The translations under genes and the position numbers were made by a program. DNA of 64,000 nt, taken from Neisseriaceae bacterium JH1-16. GTDB taxonomy: Bacteria; Pseudomonadota; Gammaproteobacteria; Burkholderiales; Chromobacteriaceae. Positions 45,638 through 57,203 of this stretch are shown here, in pieces (position 1 is the first letter of the stretch; every line of letters begins with the position of its first letter). The stretch is from assembly GCA_025989215.1 (NCBI GenBank), contig JAPDNP010000001.1:1253032-1317031 (forward strand), read 5' to 3'. The notes beneath the pieces are model-generated. The model was not told the origin of the DNA, searched no databases, and saw only the letters and a program-made list of their open reading frames with translations.

Positions 45638-45722
45638 TATTAGGCTGACAGCGACAACTAAGCACCGCACAATGAATCGAAGCGGGCCGCCCTGTGGCGC
45701 CCACCACCACACTGGAGACGAT

Positions 45723-46853
45723 ATGAGCGACGCCCCCGTGCTATTCCACACCCGCCGCAATGCCGACGGCTCCCAGATCGGCATCGCCACCCTCAACAAT
45801 CCGGCCGCACTCAACGCGCTGAACCTGGCGATGATCCGGCTGCTCGATGCGCAGTTGGCCGAATGGGCCGCCGATCCGGCCATCGCGCTGGTGGTCTTGC
45901 ACGGCGCCGGCGACAAGGCCTTCTGCGCCGGCGGCGATGTGAAAGGGCTGCGTGCCGCACTGTTGGCCGAACCGTCCCCCGCCCCGCACCCGGCCGCGGT
46001 GACTTTCTTTACCGAGGAATACCGGCTCGATCACCGCCTGCACGTCTACCCCAAGCCGCTGCTGATCTGGGGCAGCGGCATCGTGATGGGCGGCGGCATG
46101 GGGCTGCTGCAGGGCGCCAGCGTGCGCATCGTCACCGACACCAGCCGCCTGGCGATGCCGGAAGTCAGCATCGGGCTCTATCCGGACGTGGGCGGCAGCT
46201 GGTTCCTGGCACGCCTGCCAAGCCGGCTCGGTCGCTTCCTCGCGCTGACCGGCGCGCCGCTCAATGCGCACGACGCACTGCTGCTCGGTCTGGCCGACCG
46301 CGCACTGCCGCACGACAGTCTGCCGGCGCTGCTCGATGCACTCAGCGCCGGACACTGGCAGCCTAGCGCTTCGGCCAACCGTGCCGAGCTCGACCGCCTG
46401 CTCGAGCGTTTCACCGCAGCCCATCCGGTGGCGCTGCCCGACTCGCCGATAGCTCGCCATCAGCTGGCGCTGCAGACGGTATTGCAGGCTGGCGATATGC
46501 GGGATGTCGCAGCGGGGCTGATCGTGCAGGGCAAGGCATCGGACGATCCGTGGCTGACCCGTGCCGCCGAGACGCTGGCTCACGGTTCGCCCAGCACGGC
46601 GGCGGTCAGCTGGGCGATTCAGGAACGGCTGGCGACCGCGTCGCTCGCCGACGCCTTCCGCGCCGAGCTAAATCTTTCGGTCAACTTCTGCGCCAAGCCG
46701 GACTTTCTGGAGGGAGTACGCGCCCGTCTGGTCGACAAGGACCAGGCGCCGCGCTGGCAGCCGGCTACGTTGGCCGAAGTGGATCAGGATTGGATAGACG
46801 GGCATTTCATCGAACACTGGCCGGCCGACGCTCACCCCTTACGTGGACTGTGA
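45723..46853 (+). CDS. enoyl-CoA hydratase/isomerase family protein, 3-hydroxyisobutyryl-CoA hydrolase-like
   Basis: 376 residues, longer than classical enoyl-CoA hydratases and matching the HIBCH/ECH_2 branch. Signs are 'ATLNNPAALNALNLAMIRLL', oxyanion loop 'GDKAFCAGGDVKGLRA', 'LIWGSGIVMGGGMGLLQGAS', 'MPEVSIGLYPDVGGSWFLAR' (the Glu and Asp used for hydrolysis) and 'FVDGVRA..KDxxP.W'-like 'FLEGVRARLVDKDQAPRW'. In valine catabolism it would release 3-hydroxyisobutyrate. GGAGA precedes ATG 45723. It carries four copies of the 9-mer repeat (45855, 45963, 46370, 46770), the densest cluster in the window. Confidence 0.9.
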   Translation: MSDAPVLFHTRRNADGSQIGIATLNNPAALNALNLAMIRLLDAQLAEWAADPAIALVVLHGAGDKAFCAGGDVKGLRAALLAEPSPAPHPAAVTFFTEEYRLDHRLHVYPKPLLIWGSGIVMGGGMGLLQGASVRIVTDTSRLAMPEVSIGLYPDVGGSWFLARLPSRLGRFLALTGAPLNAHDALLLGLADRALPHDSLPALLDALSAGHWQPSASANRAELDRLLERFTAAHPVALPDSPIARHQLALQTVLQAGDMRDVAAGLIVQGKASDDPWLTRAAETLAHGSPSTAAVSWAIQERLATASLADAFRAELNLSVNFCAKPDFLEGVRARLVDKDQAPRWQPATLAEVDQDWIDGHFIEHWPADAHPLRGL

Positions 46854-46862
46854 AACAAAGAA

Positions 46863-46885
46863 TAACGGCGGCCATTGGCCGCCGT
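46863..46885. terminator. hairpin after the ECH-family gene
   Basis: AACGGCGGCC and GGCCGCCGTT are ten-base perfect arms around ATT. The U content after it is low. Confidence 0.6.
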
Positions 46886-46902
46886 TGTCTGTCACGAGTC
46901 TG

Positions 46903-47727
46903 TCATTCGCTGCCGGCTGGGCTCTTCTCCGTCTGCCGCGGCGGCGATACCAGCTGGCCTTCCCCTAGCGCCTGACTCAGCCTGCGATAGGTGCGGAACA
47001 TCACGCCACCGACCAGCAAGGCGCTGAGCAGCAGTTGCAACCACAAGGTCAGCAGCCAACGTTGCTCGACCGTCTTGGCATCCTGTACCGCCGCATTGGT
47101 GCGCTGCTCGAACAGCACATAGAAGTTGTCGATCGGCAGCATGATCTGCGCCTTGTAGCGGTCGTACTGCACGTCGTTCAGCAACTGGCGCGCCAGCTCG
47201 CGATTGGGACGACCATGGCGGGTGAACTGCCCGCTGCCGTCCTCGAAACGCCCCTTCACCGCGTTGATCGCCACCAGCTCGATGCGCATCAGCGCATCGG
47301 ACTTGGCCTGAGCCTCATTCAGGTAAGTGAATTCCTGAGGGGTGAAGCCGATATCCTGCATCAGCCGACGCAGCGGCACCGTCTGGCCGTCAGGGCGCGG
47401 CTTGGCATCCCCGGCAACGACGAAATCCCAGTAAATGCGGCGGTAGTCCTGCGGGCGCGGCAACTCGCCGTTGCGAATCGCCGCCACGTCCCAGTACAGC
47501 TGCTCGAAACGCGCATCGCCGGTTTGCGCAAAGCTGCGCACGAAGCGCGTCATGTCGTCCGAGCTACGCCGCAATTCGTCGGCGTAGAGATAGCTTTGCA
47601 GACGCACATCCTCGGCCTGCCCCGTCGCATCGGCGGCAGCGTAAAGACGCAGTCCGGTCAGCCCCAATAGCAGCACGGCCGCCAGGCACAGCGCCGCCGG
47701 CACCAGGAAGATTCGACGTAGCATCAT
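46903..47727 (-). CDS. orphan two-helix membrane sensor-like protein without output domain
   Basis: 274 residues. A first membrane helix is at about residues 7-27 ('ALCLAAVLLLGLTGLRLYAA'), then a predominantly helical periplasmic domain of about 190 residues ('QSYLYADELRRSSDDMTRFV' to 'FYVLFEQRTNAAVQDAKTVE'), a second helix 'LLTLWLQLLLSALLVGGVMF' and a short basic tail with no HAMP, kinase, GGDEF or chemoreceptor domain. The periplasmic part resembles four-helix or CHASE3-type ligand-binding domains. It may partner another signalling protein. The stop is 17 bases from the ECH hairpin. A Fur-like box lies upstream. Confidence 0.65.
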   Translation of the reverse strand: MMLRRIFLVPAALCLAAVLLLGLTGLRLYAAADATGQAEDVRLQSYLYADELRRSSDDMTRFVRSFAQTGDARFEQLYWDVAAIRNGELPRPQDYRRIYWDFVVAGDAKPRPDGQTVPLRRLMQDIGFTPQEFTYLNEAQAKSDALMRIELVAINAVKGRFEDGSGQFTRHGRPNRELARQLLNDVQYDRYKAQIMLPIDNFYVLFEQRTNAAVQDAKTVEQRWLLTLWLQLLLSALLVGGVMFRTYRRLSQALGEGQLVSPPRQTEKSPAGSE

Positions 47728-47831
47728 GTCTTCACTTTGTTTGCTGTTTCATGCACTCGATTCTTCACAGCGGGTGATATTACCTGAAACTTGGCTACGT
47801 CATTCGTGCATTCGCTAGGCTAAGCTATTGT

Positions 47832-47848
47832 AATAAAAATGATTCTCA
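47832..47848 (-). promoter_or_regulatory. Fur-like box upstream of the orphan sensor gene
   Basis: On the minus strand TGAGAATCATTTTTATT differs from a canonical Fur-box half-repeat form (TGAGAATCATTATCATT) at two of seventeen bases. It lies 105-121 bases before the sensor gene start, which is transcribed leftward. Confidence 0.5.
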
Positions 47849-47864
47849 GTCATTTTGTGAATTA

Positions 47865-47895
47865 AAAAACAGGGCCAACCGAAACCGGGGCCCTG
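47865..47895 (-). terminator. terminator after the CinA-like gene
   Basis: On the minus strand CAGGGCC and GGCCCTG (47895-47889 and 47876-47870) enclose a 12-base loop and are followed by six U. Confidence 0.85.
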
Positions 47896-47921
47896 AGTTC
47901 ATTCCCTGATGAAAAACCAGA

Positions 47922-48662
47922 TTAGGCAAGCGGATAGCCGCGCGTCTCCAACGCCTTGCGCAGCTCACCCAGTGCAATGTCGACCAGGTCCGGCGCACCG
48001 CTGAAACCAAACTCGATATGGCCTGGCACATCGGCGCGCGCGAACGATGGCAGGCTGGAGAAGCGCAGTGTCGGATAACGGGTAACGAAGTCCTGCATCA
48101 GATCGATCAGGTCGCCCTCGCGCGCGCCGATCGCCTTGAACGAGCGCTCGACATCCGGTTGCTCGTTGCGCAATTGCGGATAGCGGGTGTCGAGCACCCA
48201 CTCGATCATCGGCCACGCCATCGCCGGAAACCCTGGCACGCAGTGCAGATCGCCCAGGCTGAAGCCGGGAATCTGGTTGACCGGGTTGGGGATGATGCGG
48301 CTGCCGGCGGGGAATTCCCCCATGCGGATCCGGTGCGGATAGGCGTCCGCGCCGAAGCGTCCTTCGATCAGCTCACGCGCCTCCGGATGTACTGCCAGCG
48401 CGGTCCCGGCCGCTTTGGCGACGGCCTGGCGCGTATGATCGTCCGGTGTAGCGCCGATGCCACCGAAGCTGAACACCAGATCGCCCGAGGCCAGCGCCCG
48501 GCGCATCCCATCCTCGATGCGCACTGGCACATCGCCCAGGTATTCCACCCAGGCCAGCTTCATGCCGCGTTCGGCCAAGATCCGGATCAGCGCCTGCAGA
48601 TGCTTGTCTTGGCGTTTGCCCGACAAGAGTTCGTCGCCGATGATCACCGCACCCACGTTCAT
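47922..48662 (-). CDS. CinA-like molybdopterin-binding domain protein
   Basis: 246 residues. 'VGAVIIGDELLSGKRQDKHL' (GDEL.SG), 'VFSFGGIGATPDDHTRQAVA' (GG.G.T.DD.T) and 'NPVNQIPGFSLGDLHCVPGF' are the conserved blocks of the MoCF/CinA N-terminal domain. The C-terminal deamidase domain of full CinA is absent, so this is the short form also called 'competence/damage-inducible protein A-like'. Its function is uncertain; relatives are ADP-ribose pyrophosphatases. The start at 48662 follows GAGGG and lies 14 bases after ydcF, so it is probably co-transcribed with it. A 9-mer repeat lies at 48570-48578. Confidence 0.85.
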   Translation of the reverse strand: MNVGAVIIGDELLSGKRQDKHLQALIRILAERGMKLAWVEYLGDVPVRIEDGMRRALASGDLVFSFGGIGATPDDHTRQAVAKAAGTALAVHPEARELIEGRFGADAYPHRIRMGEFPAGSRIIPNPVNQIPGFSLGDLHCVPGFPAMAWPMIEWVLDTRYPQLRNEQPDVERSFKAIGAREGDLIDLMQDFVTRYPTLRFSSLPSFARADVPGHIEFGFSGAPDLVDIALGELRKALETRGYPLA

Positions 48663-48675
48663 ACGCCCGCCCTCT

Positions 48676-49446
48676 TCAGTCTCGATGTCGCAAGGCATAA
48701 TAGCCGATCCCGATCAGCTCCCGCAGCGCCGAATAGCACTCCTGCATCGCCCGCCCCTGCGGCACCCATAGTCGGGCACCGGCGATCTCATAGCGCACGA
48801 AACCGGTCGGTGCGGGCACCACCTGCAAGCCCTGTGCGGCGAATGCCGGCACTGCCCGGGCTAAATGCCAGCCCTGCGATACCAGCGCAATCCTGCGCAC
48901 GCCATCGCCGCGCAGCAGCTTGGCCGAAAGCCGGGCATTGTCGGCGGTGGTATCCGAGCCATCCTCGACCCAGCGCGGTGCTACACCGAAATCCGAAAGC
49001 AAGCTGGCGGCCATCACCTGGCCTTCCGGCGTGCCACCATTCGGCGCTCCACCGCTGACCAGCACCGGCTTGCCGCTTAGTCGCGCCAGATGCGCCGCAT
49101 AGCGCAGCCGGAGCAGCGTATCCGCCGCAGGCTCGTCACCGCCGTACTCTGGGGCCGGACGCTTGCCACCACCGAGCACCACGATGGCGTCGACGCCATT
49201 GAGCGCCGCCGCCGAAATCGGCGCATCCCGCTCGAGCAAGCCGTTCAGCCACAGCGAGCAGGCTGGCGTGGCCAGCAGATAGAGCGCTCCCAGACTCAGC
49301 AGCAGCAGGCTTCGGCCAAGCTTCGGCCAACCGCCCCGCCCCAGCCACAGGCCGAGCACAGCCAGCAGCAGCAGATTCAGCGGCGGCAAAAAAACAGCCC
49401 CGAGGAGCTGGTGCACCAGCACGTCGGGGCTTGCATTGGCCATCAT
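48676..49446 (-). CDS. YdcF/SanA/ElyC family membrane protein (DUF218)
   Basis: 256 residues. Two N-terminal membrane helices ('FLPPLNLLLLAVLGLWLGRG', 'LLLLSLGALYLLATPACSLW') are followed by a DUF218 domain with 'DAIVVLGGGKRPAPEYGGDE', 'GKPVLVSGGAPNGGTPEGQV' and 'RIALVSQGWHLARAVPAFAA'. Relatives ElyC and SanA affect envelope and peptidoglycan-precursor traffic. It begins seven bases after the livF stop, so the liv transcript may extend into it. It has three copies of the 9-mer repeat (48920, and a head-to-tail pair at 49311 and 49322). Confidence 0.9.
   Translation of the reverse strand: MMANASPDVLVHQLLGAVFLPPLNLLLLAVLGLWLGRGGWPKLGRSLLLLSLGALYLLATPACSLWLNGLLERDAPISAAALNGVDAIVVLGGGKRPAPEYGGDEPAADTLLRLRYAAHLARLSGKPVLVSGGAPNGGTPEGQVMAASLLSDFGVAPRWVEDGSDTTADNARLSAKLLRGDGVRRIALVSQGWHLARAVPAFAAQGLQVVPAPTGFVRYEIAGARLWVPQGRAMQECYSALRELIGIGYYALRHRD
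49311..49330 (-). repeat. tandem pair of the 9-mer repeat inside ydcF-like gene
   Basis: TTCGGCCAA occurs at 49311-49319 and again at 49322-49330, separated by two bases, in the same orientation. Confidence 0.8.
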
Positions 49447-49453
49447 AACGGAC

Positions 49454-50164
49454 TTATTCGCCGAGGTAGGCGTTACGCACGCGGTCGTCGTTGAGCAGGT
49501 CCTGAGCCGGGCCGCTGATGCTGATGCGGCCGCTCTCCATCACGTAGCCGCGCTGGCTCACTTCCAGCGCGAGCTTCGCATTCTGCTCGACCAACAGCAT
49601 CGTCACCCCCTGCGCCGCCACCTGCTGAATGATCTCGAAGATCTTCTGCACGATGATCGGTGCCAGCCCCATCGACGGCTCGTCCAGCAGCAGCAGCTTG
49701 GGCTTGGACAGGATCGCCCGGCCCATCGCCACCATCTGCTGCTCGCCGCCCGACAGGGTGCCGGCCAGCTGCTTGTAACGCTCCTTCAGACGCGGGAACA
49801 GCGTGTAGACGTGATCGATCTCGGCGAGGATCTGCGCCTTGTCGTTGCGGTAGTAGGCACCCATCAACAGGTTCTCCTCCACCGTCAGCTTGGAGAACAC
49901 GCCGCGACCTTCCGGCACCATCGCCAGACCGCTGCTGACGAAGTGGTGCGACGGGATGCCGTGGGTATCCTTGCCATCGTAGGTGATGCTACCGCCCGAC
50001 TTCTTCACCATGCCGACCAGGGTCTTCAGCGTGGTGGTCTTGCCGGCGCCGTTGGCGCCGATCAGCGTGACCAGCTCGCCCTGATTGATGTGAAAATCGA
50101 TCCCCTTGACGGCCTGGATGCCGCCGTAGGACACCTGCAGGTTTTTGACTTCCAAGAGACTCAT
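49454..50164 (-). CDS. livF: branched-chain amino-acid ABC transporter ATP-binding protein
   Basis: 236 residues. Walker A is 'GANGAGKTTTLKTLVG', the signature 'LSGGEQQMVAMGRAIL', and Walker B 'LLLDEPSMGLAP'. The short length without the extra helix of LivG identifies LivF. It works with LivG to power uptake through LivH/LivM. The ATGA overlap with the end of livG shows tight coupling. No 9-mer repeat is found anywhere in the four liv genes. Confidence 0.95.
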   Translation of the reverse strand: MSLLEVKNLQVSYGGIQAVKGIDFHINQGELVTLIGANGAGKTTTLKTLVGMVKKSGGSITYDGKDTHGIPSHHFVSSGLAMVPEGRGVFSKLTVEENLLMGAYYRNDKAQILAEIDHVYTLFPRLKERYKQLAGTLSGGEQQMVAMGRAILSKPKLLLLDEPSMGLAPIIVQKIFEIIQQVAAQGVTMLLVEQNAKLALEVSQRGYVMESGRISISGPAQDLLNDDRVRNAYLGE

Positions 50165-50931
50165 GCGTGGGCCACTCCGAGATAGGCTTCGATCACTTTC
50201 GGGTCATTGCGCACCATTTCCGGCACGCCTTCGGCGATTTTCTTGCCATAGTCGAGTACGGCAATCCGGTCGCACAGCCCCATCATCAGCTTCACATCGT
50301 GCTCGATCAGCAGAATGGTCACGCCGTCGTTGCGGATCTTGGCCATCAAGTCCTTCAAGTCCGACGTCTCGCGCGGGTTCATGCCAGCGGCCGGCTCGTC
50401 AAGCGCCAGCAGGGTCGGCTCGGTGGCCAACGCGCGGGCGATCTCCAGGCGGCGCTGGTGACCGTAGGACAGGTTGCGCGCGCGCTCGTCGGCGACGCTG
50501 CTGATGCCCACGTATTCGAGCAGCTCCCGGGCCTTCGCCTCGATCGCGCGCTCCTCGTCCATCGTGCCCTTGTTGCGCAGGATCGCGCCGAGCCCGCCCG
50601 CCTTGGTGCGAATGTGACGACCGACCATCACGTTTTCCAGCGCCGTCATCTCGGCAAACAGCCGGATGTTCTGGAAGGTCCGGGCGATGCCGGTACCGAC
50701 CACTACGTGCGGTTTGGCACGGAACAGGTCCTTGCCGGCAAAGGTGAAGGTCCCCTCGTCCGGCATATAGAGGCCGGTCAGCACGTTGAACAGCGTGGTC
50801 TTGCCGGCACCGTTCGGGCCGATCAGGCCGTAGATCTCGCCCTTGTTGATGCTCAGGCCAACATTATTCAGCGCCACCAGACCGCCGAAGCGTTTCACGA
50901 TGCCTTCGATTTTCAGCAGAGTTTCAGCCAT
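50161..50931 (-). CDS. livG: branched-chain amino-acid ABC transporter ATP-binding protein
   Basis: 256 residues. Walker A is 'GPNGAGKTTLFNVLTG', the LivG-type insert 'FAGKDLFRAKPHVVVGTGIA' and 'RTFQNIRLFAEMTALENVMV' follow, the signature is 'LSYGHQRRLEIARALA' and Walker B 'LALDEPAAGMNP'. It is the larger ATPase of the pair. It overlaps livM by 8 bases and livF by 4. Confidence 0.95.
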   Translation of the reverse strand: MAETLLKIEGIVKRFGGLVALNNVGLSINKGEIYGLIGPNGAGKTTLFNVLTGLYMPDEGTFTFAGKDLFRAKPHVVVGTGIARTFQNIRLFAEMTALENVMVGRHIRTKAGGLGAILRNKGTMDEERAIEAKARELLEYVGISSVADERARNLSYGHQRRLEIARALATEPTLLALDEPAAGMNPRETSDLKDLMAKIRNDGVTILLIEHDVKLMMGLCDRIAVLDYGKKIAEGVPEMVRNDPKVIEAYLGVAHA

Positions 50932-52000
50932 GGCTCACACCTTTCTTGGCATCCTGGAATTCCATCCGACGACGTTTGGACGGCCAAGCCCCTTCCGGGC
51001 GGACCAGCATCATCACCACCATGGCAAGACCGAACAGCAGCATCCGGGCATTCTCCGGATCGACGATGGTCTTGCCGAATACCGCCATCTGCAACGGGCC
51101 AATCGTGGAGCGCAGGATTTCCGGTGCAATGGTCAACATCACCGCTCCCAGCACCACCCCCGCGATATTGCCCATACCGCCCAGCACGATCATCGCCAGA
51201 ATCATGATCGACTCGATCAGGCTGAACGACTCAGGCGACACGAAGCCCTGGAAGGCCGAGAACAGACCACCGGCAACACCACCGGACAAAGCGCCCAGCG
51301 CGAAAGCCAGCAGCTTGATGTTGCGGATATTGATACCCATCGCCGCGGCGGCGATATCGTCCTCGCGCAGTGCCACCCAGGCACGGCCGATCCGCGAATG
51401 CTGCAGACGCCACGCCATGATCACCACGCCCACGGTCAGCACTAGGAAGAAGTAGTAGTACAGGTAGACGTTGCTGAAGGTCTGACCGAACAGCTCGAAC
51501 GATTTGCCGAACGAGAAGCCGCCCACCTGGATCGGATCGATCAGGTTGACGCCCTGCGGGCCGTTGGTGATGTTGATCGGGGCATTCAGGTTGTTGATGA
51601 AGATCCGGATGATCTCACCGAAACCCAGCGTCACGATCGCCAGATAGTCGCCCTTCAGCCGCAATACCGGCGTACCGAGCAGAATGCCGAAGAACGCTGC
51701 CAACACCGCACCGATTGGAATGGTGATGTAGAACGGCAGATGCAGGCCGAAATGCGGCGAGCTGAGCAAGGCATAGGAATAGGCGCCTACCGCGTAGAAC
51801 GCAATAAAGCCCAAGTCCAACAGACCGGCAAAGCCGACCACCATGTTCAGACCCAGTGCCAGCATCACGTACAGCAAGGCAAAGTCCAGAATCCGTACCC
51901 AGGAATTGCCCAGCGCGCCGCCCACCAGGAACGGCAGCACCACTACCGCAATGGCCGACACAGCGAACAAACCCAGCTTCTTGTTATTGACCATGGTCAT
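50924..52000 (-). CDS. livM: branched-chain amino-acid ABC transporter permease
   Basis: 358 residues. About nine membrane helices, including the family pattern 'LNMVVGFAGLLDLGFIAFYA' and the EAA-like cytoplasmic loop 'RIGRAWVALREDDIAAAAMG'. The start at 52000 (MTMVNNKK) has GGGGAG nine bases upstream; a further in-frame ATG at 52024 would overlap the livH stop. It forms the channel with LivH. An alternative substrate (urea or short-chain amide) is possible because the binding protein is not in the window. Confidence 0.93.
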   Translation of the reverse strand: MTMVNNKKLGLFAVSAIAVVVLPFLVGGALGNSWVRILDFALLYVMLALGLNMVVGFAGLLDLGFIAFYAVGAYSYALLSSPHFGLHLPFYITIPIGAVLAAFFGILLGTPVLRLKGDYLAIVTLGFGEIIRIFINNLNAPINITNGPQGVNLIDPIQVGGFSFGKSFELFGQTFSNVYLYYYFFLVLTVGVVIMAWRLQHSRIGRAWVALREDDIAAAAMGINIRNIKLLAFALGALSGGVAGGLFSAFQGFVSPESFSLIESIMILAMIVLGGMGNIAGVVLGAVMLTIAPEILRSTIGPLQMAVFGKTIVDPENARMLLFGLAMVVMMLVRPEGAWPSKRRRMEFQDAKKGVSHG

Positions 52001-52020
52001 ATGAGTTTCTCCCCGGGAAA

Positions 52021-52950
52021 TCATGCGCGGTCCGCCATTTTCTCGCCCAGCAGGCCGGACGGACGGAAGATCAGTACCATGATCAGCACCATGAAGGCGA
52101 AGATGTCCTGATAGTTACTGCCGAGGAAGCCGCCGGTCAGCGTACCGATATAACCGGCACCGAGGCTCTCGATGATCCCGAGCAGAATCCCCCCGGCCAC
52201 CGCACCGCCGAGGTTGCCGATACCGCCGAGCACCGCCGCGGTGAACGCCTTCAGGCCGATCAGGAAGCCCATGTAGTAGTGCGCCTGGTCGTAGTTGGTC
52301 GCAACCATTACACCAGCGATCGCGCCCAGACCCGAGCCGATCACGAAGGTGGCCGAAATCACCTTGTTGACGCTGACACCCATCAGGCCCGCCACCGACG
52401 GGTTCTGGCTGGTGGCGCGCATTGCGCGACCCAGCTTGGTGCGCTCGACCATGACCAACAGGCCGGCCATGATCACCAGACACAGCACGATGATGATCAC
52501 CTGCAGTTTGGTGATGCTGGCGCCGAGGATGGTAATCGTGTCATGCGACAGGATAGGCGGGAACGGGATGTAGTTGCGGCCCCAGATCAGGATCGCCACC
52601 TGCTGCAGCACGATCGACAGACCGATCGCGGTGATCAGCGGCGCCAGTCGCGGCGCATTGCGCAACGGCCGGTAAGCGACCCGTTCGATGACGAAACCGA
52701 GCAACATACATGCGGGTATCGAAATCATCAGGCCGATCAGCACCAGCAACGGCCCGGGCAGATTGATGCCCGCGTTCATCAGCGCCGAGATCACCGAAAT
52801 GGTAACCATGGCCCCGAACATGACAACTTCCCCGTGCGCAAAATTGATCAGGCCCATGATGCCGTACACCATGGTGTAGCCCAATGCAATCAACGCGTAG
52901 ATACTGCCCAGCACCAGCCCGTTCAGGATTTGTTGAACAAAAATGTCCAC
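52021..52950 (-). CDS. livH: branched-chain amino-acid ABC transporter permease
   Basis: 309 residues from a GTG start at 52950, which gives the family N-terminus (V)DIFVQQILNGLVLGSIYAL. AAGGAG lies ten bases upstream. An upstream ATG would add 44 residues unlike the family. Membrane helices include 'ALIALGYTMVYGIMGLINFA' and the loop 'KLGRAMRATSQNPSVAGLMG'. It heads the operon livHMGF. No periplasmic binding-protein gene lies upstream within the window. Confidence 0.93.
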   Translation of the reverse strand: MDIFVQQILNGLVLGSIYALIALGYTMVYGIMGLINFAHGEVVMFGAMVTISVISALMNAGINLPGPLLVLIGLMISIPACMLLGFVIERVAYRPLRNAPRLAPLITAIGLSIVLQQVAILIWGRNYIPFPPILSHDTITILGASITKLQVIIIVLCLVIMAGLLVMVERTKLGRAMRATSQNPSVAGLMGVSVNKVISATFVIGSGLGAIAGVMVATNYDQAHYYMGFLIGLKAFTAAVLGGIGNLGGAVAGGILLGIIESLGAGYIGTLTGGFLGSNYQDIFAFMVLIMVLIFRPSGLLGEKMADRA

Positions 52951-53368
52951 GATGGGAGTTCTCCTTAGGATGAGCGACCCAGCGGCTCGACGGGGTTTCC
53001 CCTCTTGTATTACCGCTATAGTTTTTTTCTGGTACAACTGCCTTGGAATTGAAGGTTGTCCGACAGGCGAGCGGATTATCATGCCGGATACAATCTACTG
53101 TCAATCTTAAAAATTTGTTAAATACGGCCTAAAAATGGCCGAATTTTCAATAGCATAAGCTTTTGAAAATTAACGATTTTTAGCCAAATCATCCCGCGCG
53201 TTATTTTTGCGCACAGAAGCACCAAAGCAGGGCAAGGCACAGGATTGCCCATCACATGACAATGGCCAAAAAAGATGCCCTCCGATGCCAAAATAACGGC
53301 ATGGGAGGGCAGTTTTTTTTGATGAGTCAGGAAATCATGCCGACGGCACAGTCTCCGGTCGCACCATC
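52951..53368. promoter_or_regulatory. liv operon promoter region and ast terminator
   Basis: 418 bases. The AT-rich centre carries an inverted repeat AATTTTCAA (53142-53150) / TTGAAAATT (53163-53171), a candidate operator for livH. The right part holds the ast terminator. No gene is seen. Confidence 0.5.
53270..53320. terminator. ast operon terminator (bidirectional)
   Basis: TGCCCTCC (53276-53283) with ATGCC (53285-53289) pairs with GGCAT (53298-53302) and GGAGGGCA (53304-53311). A and T runs on both sides allow termination in either direction; it lies about 50 bases after the astB stop. Confidence 0.9.

Positions 53369-57199
<3,831 letters not shown>

Positions 57200-57203
<4 letters not shown>

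Noticed and set aside
46863-46885. ATTGGCCGCCG in the hairpin after the ECH-family gene as a member of the repeat family
   Set aside because: It shares only TTGGCCG; the hairpin is explained by its own GGCGGCC palindrome.
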